DNA of 8,914 nucleotides, taken from CAZZIZ01 sp964654535 (GTDB lineage: Bacteria; Bacteroidota; Bacteroidia; Chitinophagales; UBA2359). The notes under the pieces were generated by a model, which made no database searches, was not told the origin of the DNA, and saw nothing but the letters and a program-made list of their open reading frames with translations. Shown here piece after piece: positions 1-5,405 of this stretch. Each line of letters opens with the position of its first letter. Within the stretch, counting starts at the first letter, position 1. The position numbers and the translations under genes were made by a program. The stretch lies in the NCBI GenBank assembly GCA_964654535.1, contig CAZZIZ010000137.1, positions 1-8,914 on the forward strand, read 5' to 3'.

Positions 1-13
1 ACGCAAGCACTCC

Positions 14-42
14 TGTCATTTCGAGCGAAGCCGAGAAATCTG
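14..42. repeat. REP-like dispersed repeat unit (TGTCATTTCGAGCGAAG... type)
   Basis: The stretch contains TGTCATTTCGAGCGAAG followed by CCGAGAAATCT, with ATTTC and GAAAT as its imperfectly complementary ends. From memory, this is a very common intergenic repeat of Bacteroidota and some other genomes, usually found at gene ends and often mis-called as short ORFs. It lies about 80 bases beyond the 3' end of the leftward gene at 122-1012, which is a typical position. No second full copy occurs in this window, so its repeat status rests on recognition and not on internal comparison. Confidence 0.6.
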
Positions 43-121
43 TTTGCTCGTTAGAGCTAGGAAAAAAAATGAGAGAGTATCTATTGTCGTCGTGCTTTGG
101 CGGGGTCACGAACCAATAATT

Positions 122-1012
122 CTAGTTACTAGTTCCACCTTTCAAATCTCCAACATCAATATCCTCTGCGGCTTGCACCTTTTGCACATGCTTTTGCTTA
201 TGGAAATTGAAAATAAGTCCAGCGCTAAAAATATTGAGACCAACACCTGCTTCGAGAAAGATGCCCATTTTCGGAGAGAAGTTATAGCGACCTCCCACTT
301 GACCAGCGAGAGAAAGATTTGGAGTAGTACTATTGAAACTATCGTCCGCGAAAAGCTGATCAATTATTCCCGCAGTTTCTAAGCCTCTAGCATCACCGGA
401 GATGACACGTTCTTCTACTATGTATCTCGTAAGACCTGCATAACCCACTACATAGATTTGAAGTTTTTCATTCTTCATTTCAAACGGGTTGACTACTGCG
501 CGCAAACCATATGAGATGACTTTGAAATCATACTGGTAGCTACCTTGAATCGCATCTAAGCCACGAAAGATTTCGATTCCAAGAACCGTTACACCAGGTA
601 TTTCAGGAGTATCTAAAACCAATATCGGGGTCTTAGCCTGCGCATAACCGAAATAGGGACCAATAGAAAGTTTTTCATTGATGGCGAAGTCGAAACTAAT
701 ATTGAATTGCGGAGTAGAGCTGCCTTCCCCTTCAAGTCTATTGTTGCCGTCCAAGCCTAGGAGATCTCCAATTCCTAGTGAGCCGAGATCAATACCCGCA
801 ATATTGTCGAGCAAGTTGACGGATCTTAAACCAGTTACTATTTTGTTCGGAAAGCCCACGCCAACATGTAAACGATGTGTACCGCCGCCACCTTTCAACA
901 GACCAGACTCAATAGCCGTTTCCGCCAGCCGAATGACATCCGTACTTTGAGCTTGTAAACATTGTACGAGGAGGAAAGGGAGGAAGGTTAGCAGTAAAAG
1001 AACTCGTTTCAT
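122..1012 (-). CDS. Exported protein, probable outer-membrane beta-barrel, family not recognised
   Basis: This 296-residue protein starts with a clear signal peptide (basic MKR, leucine-rich core 4-16, likely cleavage after the AQ at 21-22). A cysteine at 18 is preceded by VQ, a poor lipobox, so a lipoprotein is less likely. The mature part alternates short amphipathic strands and turns: residues 46-56, 102-110, 114-125, 158-170, 184-196, 233-245 and 249-270. The strands end in aromatic or glycine-rich motifs (SIGPYFGYAQ, GQVGGRYNF, IFLEAGVGLN), the pattern of small outer-membrane porin-like barrels of Bacteroidota. A Gly-rich stretch sits at 40-44 and a Leu/Gly/Asp-rich turn at 66-90. The last 26 residues are hydrophilic, and no T9SS sorting domain is visible. 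The first ATG gives an intact signal peptide, so it is chosen. The gene diverges from msrA across about 100 bases. I see no canonical terminator downstream, only a weak stem at 90-111 and a T-tract at 62-69 (minus-strand reading). Substrate or function cannot be inferred. Confidence 0.8.
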   Translation of the reverse strand: MKRVLLLLTFLPFLLVQCLQAQSTDVIRLAETAIESGLLKGGGGTHRLHVGVGFPNKIVTGLRSVNLLDNIAGIDLGSLGIGDLLGLDGNNRLEGEGSSTPQFNISFDFAINEKLSIGPYFGYAQAKTPILVLDTPEIPGVTVLGIEIFRGLDAIQGSYQYDFKVISYGLRAVVNPFEMKNEKLQIYVVGYAGLTRYIVEERVISGDARGLETAGIIDQLFADDSFNSTTPNLSLAGQVGGRYNFSPKMGIFLEAGVGLNIFSAGLIFNFHKQKHVQKVQAAEDIDVGDLKGGTSN

Positions 1013-1030
1013 AAGGTCAAATTAACTTAA

Positions 1031-1064
1031 TTGCTCTTTTAAGACCTGTGTATCTTTTGAGGTC
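1031..1064 (+). promoter_or_regulatory. Candidate msrA promoter with flanking inverted repeat
   Basis: TTG at 1031-1033 and TATCTTTT at 1051-1058 are separated by 17 bases. They resemble the Bacteroidota -33 TTG / -7 TAnnTTTG pair, with one mismatch in the -7 box. Initiation would fall near 1064, giving a leader of about 50 bases for msrA. GACCT (1043-1047) and AGGTC (1060-1064) form an inverted repeat around the -7 box, so a repressor site is possible. This comes from motif matching only. Confidence 0.38.
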
Positions 1065-1114
1065 ACTGTGAATTAATTTTCTTAATACCTTGGAACTCTG
1101 AATTCTTATACAAA

Positions 1115-1642
1115 ATGGAGCAAATTACCTTAGGCGCCGGCTGTTTCTGGTGCATAGAAACGATTTACAATAAGCTTAAAGGCGTCGAGTCAGCTGTATC
1201 GGGATATACCGGTGGAGCGATCAAAAACCCCACTTACAAAGAAGTTTGCACAGGTAAGACTGGGCACGCGGAAGTGGTGCAAGTCACTTTCGACCCGGCG
1301 GTGGTATCTGTGGCTGAGATCTTAGAAGTGTTTTGGAAAAGCCACGATCCGACTACATTGAACCGACAGGGCGCCGATGTTGGGACGCAATACCGCAGCG
1401 CTATCTTTTATCACAATGAAGAACAGAAACGTTTTGCTGAAGCCTCTAAGGCAGCGGTGGAAGAGAGTGGACTCTGGGATGATCCAGTTGTAACGGAGAT
1501 AAGTCCATTTGAAGTAATGTACAGCGCGGAAGATTACCACCAGGGATATTTCCTTGCCAATCCCAATCAAGGCTACTGCGTATCTGTAGTAGGTCCCAAA
1601 GTCGAGAAGTTTAAAAAGCTTTTCGCCGATAAACTCAAATAA
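1115..1642 (+). CDS. msrA: Peptide-methionine (S)-S-oxide reductase MsrA
   Basis: MsrA reduces the S-epimer of methionine sulfoxide, free or in proteins, back to methionine, using thioredoxin as electron donor; it is cytosolic in most bacteria. The 175-residue protein has the family signature at once: GAGCFWC at residues 7-13, with catalytic Cys10. Other expected residues are present by alignment to the E. coli enzyme from memory: Tyr41 (PTY), Glu53 (GHAE), Asp88 and Tyr93 (DVGTQYRS), the DYHQGY segment at 140-145, and Cys155 in the GYC motif as the likely resolving cysteine. Cys13 and Cys45 are additional cysteines. There is no signal peptide and no MsrB domain, so this is a stand-alone cytoplasmic form of normal length. 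The ATG at 1115 lies only eight residues before the catalytic loop, and the A-rich ATACAAA leader suits the phylum. It diverges from the barrel protein gene and converges on the channel-like gene. Identification is secure. Confidence 0.97.
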   Translation: MEQITLGAGCFWCIETIYNKLKGVESAVSGYTGGAIKNPTYKEVCTGKTGHAEVVQVTFDPAVVSVAEILEVFWKSHDPTTLNRQGADVGTQYRSAIFYHNEEQKRFAEASKAAVEESGLWDDPVVTEISPFEVMYSAEDYHQGYFLANPNQGYCVSVVGPKVEKFKKLFADKLK

Positions 1643-1707
1643 CAATTTTACCCTGCAAGGCTTTAATGTCTTGTATAGAAAAGATTTTACCCGAAACAAG
1701 CGGGCAT

Positions 1708-1737
1708 AAAAAAAGGCGATCACATTGTGATCGCCTT
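1708..1737 (-). terminator. Strong intrinsic terminator between convergent genes
   Basis: AAGGCGATCACA (1713-1724) and TGTGATCGCCTT (1726-1737) are perfect reverse complements separated by one base, so the real loop opens the central pairs. On the minus strand the stem is followed at once by seven T (1708-1714), a textbook Rho-independent terminator for the gene ending at 1758. Read from msrA on the plus strand, the stem is followed by CTGTATTCTT, so it may act in both directions but less strongly that way. Confidence 0.9.
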
Positions 1738-1757
1738 CTGTATTCTTAAGTAAAATC

Positions 1758-2444
1758 TTACTTGATGTAACGCTGAATTAACTCAGCAGCTTTGTCTTTT
1801 CCACCCAATCCAATTGCGATTGCAGCTCCAAGACCAGCACCACCAATAAGAGCAGTAGTAAAGGTCGTAAACAAGTTAGGGATGATGTCTCCACCTATTC
1901 CTAAAGTTGAAAGAACCATAGAGATAACTGTGAAAAGAATAAAGAACTTCACACCTTTTCCAACCAAGTCAGCTCCTTTGAAATCCATATTTCTTAATGG
2001 AGTAACAACTAATGACTCAACGAAGTTAGCGATGTAAACACCTACGATAAGTAGGATGATTCCAACGAAAATCTTTGGTAAGTAAGCAACGATTTGGTTG
2101 ATCAAGTCTGAAACAGCCTCTAGTCCCAAATTGTTGAAGAACAACAAAAGGACAGAAAGCATAATAGACCAGTAGAACAAGCTTGCAATGATTCCACTAA
2201 CTTTTGTAGTGATTCCACCTTTAGCTAAGTACTCGTCGACGTGCGTTTTTTCAATTAATGTATCAAAACGAACGGCTTTCAAAACTCTCAAAATAGCCCA
2301 TTTCACCATTTTCGCGATAATCCATCCAATGATTAGAATTAGTAATGCTCCCAAAAGCGTTGGAATAAATTCAGCAAATTTAGTGGCCATTCCTCCAACT
2401 GCTTCTTGTGCAGTTGCAATGACATCAAATCCTTTTTCCTTCAT
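1758..2444 (-). CDS. TM-helix-repeat membrane protein, mechanosensitive-channel-like
   Basis: This 228-residue integral inner-membrane protein has about five hydrophobic segments (27-46, 82-106, 119-143, 164-183, 190-214). Residues 27-60 and 122-155 repeat the same pattern: a proline, a hydrophobic run with LI.G..IA, then a charged amphipathic tail. This is the conserved TM-helix repeat found in proteins annotated as mechanosensitive ion channel family members (CmpX-like). The C-terminus carries the glycine-rich GAAIAIGLGGKDKAAELI (206-223), typical of that family. The cytoplasmic beta domain that follows the pore in true MscS is absent, as the chain ends five residues later, so gating by tension is a family-level inference and not demonstrated. 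The ATG at 2444 is preceded by A/T-rich DNA without Shine-Dalgarno. It has its own terminator at 1708-1737 and a candidate -7 box about 107 bases upstream, so it is probably monocistronic. Confidence 0.85.
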   Translation of the reverse strand: MKEKGFDVIATAQEAVGGMATKFAEFIPTLLGALLILIIGWIIAKMVKWAILRVLKAVRFDTLIEKTHVDEYLAKGGITTKVSGIIASLFYWSIMLSVLLLFFNNLGLEAVSDLINQIVAYLPKIFVGIILLIVGVYIANFVESLVVTPLRNMDFKGADLVGKGVKFFILFTVISMVLSTLGIGGDIIPNLFTTFTTALIGGAGLGAAIAIGLGGKDKAAELIQRYIK

Positions 2445-2550
2445 AATAGCGTTTAAAGTTTATTTAGTTTATTGTGTTTTTGTGCTTTTTGAGTGTGTTA
2501 GACTCAGGCGAATTAGTTTCCCTCTTCACTCTTTTAGATGGAATTTTTGT

Positions 2551-2558
2551 CAAAAGTA
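2551..2558 (-). promoter_or_regulatory. Candidate -7 box for the TM-helix-repeat protein gene
   Basis: On the minus strand the octamer is TACTTTTG, a full match to the Bacteroidota -7 consensus TAnnTTTG. Transcription would start near 2545 and leave a leader of about 100 bases. No TTG -33 element is found at the usual 17-23 base spacing, which lowers confidence. Confidence 0.4.
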
Positions 2559-2928
2559 ACGATTTAACTAAGTTTTATTTTTTAGCAAGTCAAGTGTTGT
2601 CTACTACAAAATGGGTGCTCTCCAACCCGATTTAAGCACCTTTTAGCTTGTTTCTTGTATAAAATGCTGAAATACAGTAGAATACACGATAGTTTGCATT
2701 CAAAACAGGCAGTTTTAAGAGCCGAAGTCGTAGCAATACTATGTGCATAATCCGTTTAAAATCGGCTATTTGCTCCTTTTTGGGTTCTGTCCCAAAGACT
2801 TCGAGCCCTATGATTGACTTAATCCTTAGTCATAGAACGCCGCATACTTGGTCATTTTGTGGCTTCCGGAACGCCTTATTGGTATGTTTTTAGCCAAGTA
2901 TTAGGTAGCAATAGAAAACCCAAATCAA
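2559..2928. other. Gene-free stretch with several stems
   Basis: No reading frame with coding character is present. GGTGCT (2614-2619) and AGCACC (2635-2640) form a six-pair stem followed by TTTT on the plus strand, but no plus-strand gene lies before it to be terminated. Positions 2721-2866 hold a run of further stems, described as a separate candidate RNA. TTCCGGAA (2864-2871) is a perfect eight-base palindrome. For the gene at 2929, the best promoter-like site is TTTG (2856-2859) with TATGTTTT (2883-2890), one mismatch from consensus and 23 bases apart, which is weak. Confidence 0.45.
2721..2866 (+). ncRNA. Candidate structured RNA or leader upstream of the SprB-repeat gene
   Basis: Several nested stems can be drawn by eye. 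GCCGAAGTC (2721-2729) pairs with GACTTCG-A-GC (2797-2806) with one bulged A. Inside it, AGCAA (2732-2736) pairs with TTGCT (2770-2774), and TTTGGG (2779-2784) pairs with CCCAAA (2791-2796) around a TTCTGT loop. Next, CTATGATTGA (2808-2817) pairs over ten positions with TTAGTCATAG (2826-2835), two of them G.U. Then AA-C-GCCGC (2836-2843) pairs with GTGGCTT (2859-2865), with one bulge and one G.U. The wobble pairs exist only on the plus strand. It could be a 5' leader element for the gene at 2929 or a separate small RNA. It matches no riboswitch I recognise, and chance folding is a real alternative. Confidence 0.27.
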
Positions 2929-3441
2929 ATGAGAAAACTATTAAGCCTAATTATCGTGCTTTTCGTGTTTAACGAACTCAATGCACAAATGAATGTCGAA
3001 TTAGTCGAGTTACAGCACGTAACCTGTGCTGGCCTGCAAAATGGTAACATCCTGGTTGATGTAACAGGAGGTGTCGAACCTTATTCATTTTCTTGGTCTT
3101 CAAACACTCAAAATGCTCCGTATCTGGGTAACCTCAATGGAGGAACATATTTTCTAACCGTATCGGATGCTGCCGGAGCTTCGGTAAATAAGGTCTATAT
3201 CGTACAAGAGGCGGAGACTTTACTGGCTTACTTTACTATGGTTACTTCAGATGAAGGTGGTTGTGCGGGTCAAGCGGAGCTAATTATAGAAGGAGGTCAA
3301 ACTCCATACCTTTACGAAGGGTCACAGATGTCTTCGAATACGGTAATGAATGGTTTGTGCGAAGGCGTTCAAGTAATGACCATTAGAGATGCAGCGGGTT
3401 GCGTATCAACGGCAAGTTGTAGGATTTTCGCTGCTGAATAA
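2929..3441 (+). CDS. Small secreted protein with two SprB-type repeat domains
   Basis: The 170-residue product has a signal peptide (MRKLL, hydrophobic 4-14, cleavage near NAQ at 18-20). The rest is made of two Ig-like modules of the SprB repeat type, known from the gliding adhesin SprB and many T9SS cargo proteins. Module one (about 28-94) shows the family pattern clearly: TCAGLQNGNILVDVTGG, then EPYSFSWS, then GGTYFLTVSDAAG. Module two (about 104-168) is more diverged but keeps GCAGQAELIIEGGQTPY and MTIRDAAGC. Five cysteines (33, 112, 144, 158, 164) remain in the mature part, four of them in module two. There is no T9SS C-terminal sorting domain, lipobox or membrane anchor, so it is probably periplasmic or released, or it works with a partner. 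SprB repeats usually occur as long arrays in very large proteins, so a two-module protein is unusual. It is monocistronic, with a strong terminator after it. Function unknown. Confidence 0.85.
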   Translation: MRKLLSLIIVLFVFNELNAQMNVELVELQHVTCAGLQNGNILVDVTGGVEPYSFSWSSNTQNAPYLGNLNGGTYFLTVSDAAGASVNKVYIVQEAETLLAYFTMVTSDEGGCAGQAELIIEGGQTPYLYEGSQMSSNTVMNGLCEGVQVMTIRDAAGCVSTASCRIFAAE

Positions 3442-3465
3442 GAAATGAAAATTATGAAAATATTG

Positions 3466-3496
3466 AAAGTGAGGACCTCGTCCTCACTTTTTTTTT
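3466..3496 (+). terminator. Intrinsic terminator of the SprB-repeat gene
   Basis: AAAGTGAGGAC (3466-3476) pairs perfectly with GTCCTCACTTT (3480-3490) around a CTC loop, and the arm runs straight into nine T (3488-3496). It begins 24 bases after the stop codon and separates this gene from the membrane protein gene downstream. Confidence 0.95.
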
Positions 3497-3559
3497 GCCA
3501 TTTCGCGAAGGAATGGTGATCTTAATCGAATCAATTTGCGCTCTTAATAAACAAATATA

Positions 3560-5056
3560 GTGGCAGAAATTTCAGCCTTAGAAAAAGGCCATCAAAAAGA
3601 ATTAGAGTCGTTTCTTTCAAAGCAAAAAGAACCCTTCACACTTGGCGACGCCAGTACGGTTACTGGTTTGCCTATGCTTGAGACTAAGTATGCTTTGAAA
3701 GCGCTGATGCGAAAGTATGTTTGCCATCTGGACGTTTCCAATGGGGGTGAGCTGATCTACTTTTTTGGTTCTTCCTTGAAACGTAGAACTGCTGTTCCAT
3801 TTCAAGAACGCCTAGAAAAAATGGGCGCTTTTGTCTGGCGAGTCTTTAAGACCGTGTACAAAGCAATGATTGGTATAACCCTCGTGGTCTACTTCGTCGT
3901 TTTCTTGGTAATGATTATAGCAATGCTCGTTCTCATGATGAGTCAGGGAGGTAGAGATAGCAACGGCAAAGGAGCAGCTGGCGGATTTATACGCATCATA
4001 TCAGAGATGTTCTATTCGATTTTTAGATGGAACACGCACCACCGAACGAGGTATGAGCCGCTGGATAAATGGGGTTATCCCTATGAGCATTACGAACCAC
4101 GACGTACCAGCTTACCAACTAAAAAACAAAAAAAGGAGGATACCGATCCCTGGAAACGCAAGCCTAGAAGAAAAAAGGAAAAGAGTTTCATCGCCTCAGT
4201 TTATGATTTTGTTTTTGGACCACCAAGGGTTCCTATTCACCCTTTGCGTAACCAGCGCGAGCTTGCGGCTTTTCTAAGGAAGAACAATGGGGTTTGTACG
4301 GTATCTGAAGTACAAGCTTTAGCAGGTTGGACGCGTTCTCGAGCGGCAGAGTTTATGACTACTTGCCTAGCCGAGTTTGATGGTGAGGCAACTATAACGG
4401 AGAACGGAACTTTGGTTGGAACCTTTGAACGTCTTATAAAAGGAGGCTCGGACGAGTTAAACGAAAAGATAGAATGGTTTTGGGATGAGTACGTTCCAGA
4501 ATGGGAAGTCACTGGTAATAACCTGAAACGTAATTTCGGAATTATTGCCATGAATGTATTCAANNNNNNNNNNNNNNNNNNNNNNNNNNNNNNNNNNNNN
4601 NNNNNNNNNNNNNNNNNNNNNNNNNNNNNNNNNNNNNNNNNNNNNNNNNNNNNNNNNNNNNNNTTGGTTGGTCTAGGTTGGTTCCCGCTTATCTTTTCAA
4701 TAATATTTTTCGTAGTCCCAGCCATACGTTGGTTTTACGTTCAGCGCAAGCAAAAAGAACAACACGTAGAAAACATCCGCCGGAGGTTGATGAAGGTCAT
4801 TTACAAAAAGCATCGTGAACAAATTTCCCTAGATGAGTTAACCAAGGCCGCCAACAACTGGCGGGAAACCGAAGAGGTGCTGAGTCCGAAAGTGGTAGAT
4901 GAAGTGCTAAAGGAGTTTATTTATGACCTGGAAGGCGAAGCTACAGTCGATGATAAGGCGAACGTGGTTTACAGCTTTTATCGATTGAATAATGAAATTT
5001 CAGATCTCGCGGCGGTGCGCTTAGAAGCGGGGAAATCGAGAGAGCGATTGACTTAA
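3560..5056 (+). CDS. Membrane protein with three winged-helix-like modules, unrecognised family (contains assembly gap)
   Basis: I do not recognise this family. As displayed it has 498 residues, 335-368 being unknown because of the N run. The same module appears three times: about 8-73, 229-293 and 402-476. Each has an amphipathic helix, a helix-turn-helix-like stretch (TLGDASTVTGLPMLETKYAL; TVSEVQALAGWTRSRAAEF; SLDELTKAANNW...VVDEVL) and a closing beta wing of shared pattern (GGELIYFFGSSL; NGTLVGTFERLI; KANVVYSFYRLN). Between modules one and two lie a membrane helix (103-128), a Tyr/Trp-rich patch (157-179), a very basic linker (180-208) and FVFGPP (217-222). Between modules two and three lie the gap and a second visible membrane helix (369-393). 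A GTG start at 3560 is chosen because an in-frame TAA lies at 3548-3550 and the next Met (38) is inside module one. Modules could bind DNA or act as protein-binding scaffolds; neither is shown. No clear terminator follows before the RNA candidate at 5171. Confidence 0.75.
   Translation: MAEISALEKGHQKELESFLSKQKEPFTLGDASTVTGLPMLETKYALKALMRKYVCHLDVSNGGELIYFFGSSLKRRTAVPFQERLEKMGAFVWRVFKTVYKAMIGITLVVYFVVFLVMIIAMLVLMMSQGGRDSNGKGAAGGFIRIISEMFYSIFRWNTHHRTRYEPLDKWGYPYEHYEPRRTSLPTKKQKKEDTDPWKRKPRRKKEKSFIASVYDFVFGPPRVPIHPLRNQRELAAFLRKNNGVCTVSEVQALAGWTRSRAAEFMTTCLAEFDGEATITENGTLVGTFERLIKGGSDELNEKIEWFWDEYVPEWEVTGNNLKRNFGIIAMNVFXXXXXXXXXXXXXXXXXXXXXXXXXXXXXXXXXXLVGLGWFPLIFSIIFFVVPAIRWFYVQRKQKEQHVENIRRRLMKVIYKKHREQISLDELTKAANNWRETEEVLSPKVVDEVLKEFIYDLEGEATVDDKANVVYSFYRLNNEISDLAAVRLEAGKSRERLT
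4564..4663. other. Assembly gap of exactly 100 N
   Basis: A round 100-N run is the usual placeholder for a scaffold gap of unknown length. The reading frame happens to stay open and in phase across it, and both sides are hydrophobic with matching module structure, so the flanks very likely belong to one gene. The true missing length, and so the number of membrane helices lost, is unknown. Confidence 0.97.
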
Positions 5057-5170
5057 GCGCGTACCTATTCCCAGATTCTTACACAGAAATATTCTCAAAA
5101 AAAAGCACTCATTTTATCGCCGGATGATCTTCCGTCGGATATGAATTACCGATGGATTAAAGCCTAGCCT
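5057..5170. other. Non-coding spacer before the RNA candidate
   Basis: No coding frame and no intrinsic terminator are visible after the stop at 5056, so transcription could run on. CGGA/TCCG (5121-5124 with 5131-5134) and TCGG/CCGA (5135-5138 with 5149-5152) are two possible small hairpins that may form a 5' part of the RNA at 5171-5316. No TAnnTTTG box is seen here. Confidence 0.4.
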
Positions 5171-5316
5171 GCAGCCAGGATAGAAGCGGTATGAGGTGAC
5201 TTGAAAAAGTAGAGAGCCAAGGAGTGGGGGTGGATGACCGTTTAGGGAATACGCACCCACGACTATGGCGAACACTTTTTCAAGGTGCCGAGTACAAGTG
5301 GATAGCCTGTTGCTGC
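5171..5316 (+). ncRNA. Candidate structured RNA: long rod with four tandem G.A motifs
   Basis: The whole 146-base stretch folds into one continuous rod. Outer stem: GCAGC+CAGG (5171-5179) with CCTG-TT-GCTGC (5306-5316). Core: CTTGAAAAAGT (5200-5210) with ACTTTTTCAAG (5274-5284), eleven perfect pairs, extended outward by GGTGA/GTGCC (two G-C, two G.U, one A.G). Inner: GCCA (5216-5219) with TGGC (5266-5269), and GTGGG (5224-5228) with CCCAC (5256-5260). Apical: ATGACC (5234-5239) with GGGAAT (5245-5250) around GTTTA. Most of the symmetric internal loops are 5'-GA/5'-GA tandems: 5183-5184 with 5301-5302, 5193-5194 with 5290-5291, 5222-5223 with 5261-5262, 5236-5237 with 5247-5248. These and the G.U pairs exist only in plus-strand RNA; the minus strand would have C.T and A.C mismatches. 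No matching Rfam-type family comes to mind. It may be a 3' UTR product of the gene ending at 5056 or independently transcribed; ends are uncertain. Confidence 0.5.
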
Positions 5317-5355
5317 CCATAAAGTCCCACTAAAAATGCCATTTGGAGGTAGAGC

Positions 5356-5384
5356 AAAAAAAAGCCCTGAATAAATTCAGGGCT
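5356..5384 (-). terminator. Intrinsic terminator of the di-heme peroxidase gene
   Basis: AGCCCTGAAT (5363-5372) and ATTCAGGGCT (5375-5384) form ten perfect pairs with a two-base spacer. Read on the minus strand the stem runs into eight T (5356-5363), and it begins about 20 bases after the stop codon at 5406. On the plus strand it is followed by CTATAATCG with no T-run, so it is not a clear terminator for the RNA candidate at 5171-5316. Confidence 0.92.
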
Positions 5385-5405
5385 CTATAATCGTTGTGGT
5401 AAATA

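Noticed and set aside
44..382. Open frame of 112 codons on the plus strand
   Set aside because: It overlaps the REP-like repeat and the antisense side of the beta-barrel gene, has no domain features, and its composition is that of an antisense shadow.
1322..1723. Open frame of 133 codons opposite msrA
   Set aside because: It is antisense to a secure enzyme gene and crosses the terminator; no family features.
2614..2644. Stem GGTGCT/AGCACC followed by TTTT as a terminator
   Set aside because: The six-pair stem has a 15-base loop and a short T-tract, and no plus-strand gene precedes it.
5171..5316. Interpretation of the rod as a MITE or transposon remnant
   Set aside because: No target-site duplication or clear terminal repeats are seen, and mismatches are recurrent tandem G.A motifs instead of random substitutions. 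It stays possible until copy number in the genome is known.
5171..5316. Identification as tmRNA, RNase P RNA, SRP RNA or a known riboswitch
   Set aside because: None of the expected conserved cores (tRNA-like end, P4 motifs, GGAA-capped domain IV, known aptamer motifs) could be found.
5114..5320. Open frame of 68 codons on the minus strand over the RNA candidate
   Set aside because: It has no recognisable motif or leader, and the region is better explained by the symmetric fold favouring plus-strand RNA. If homologues with conserved protein sequence exist, this choice would have to be reversed.
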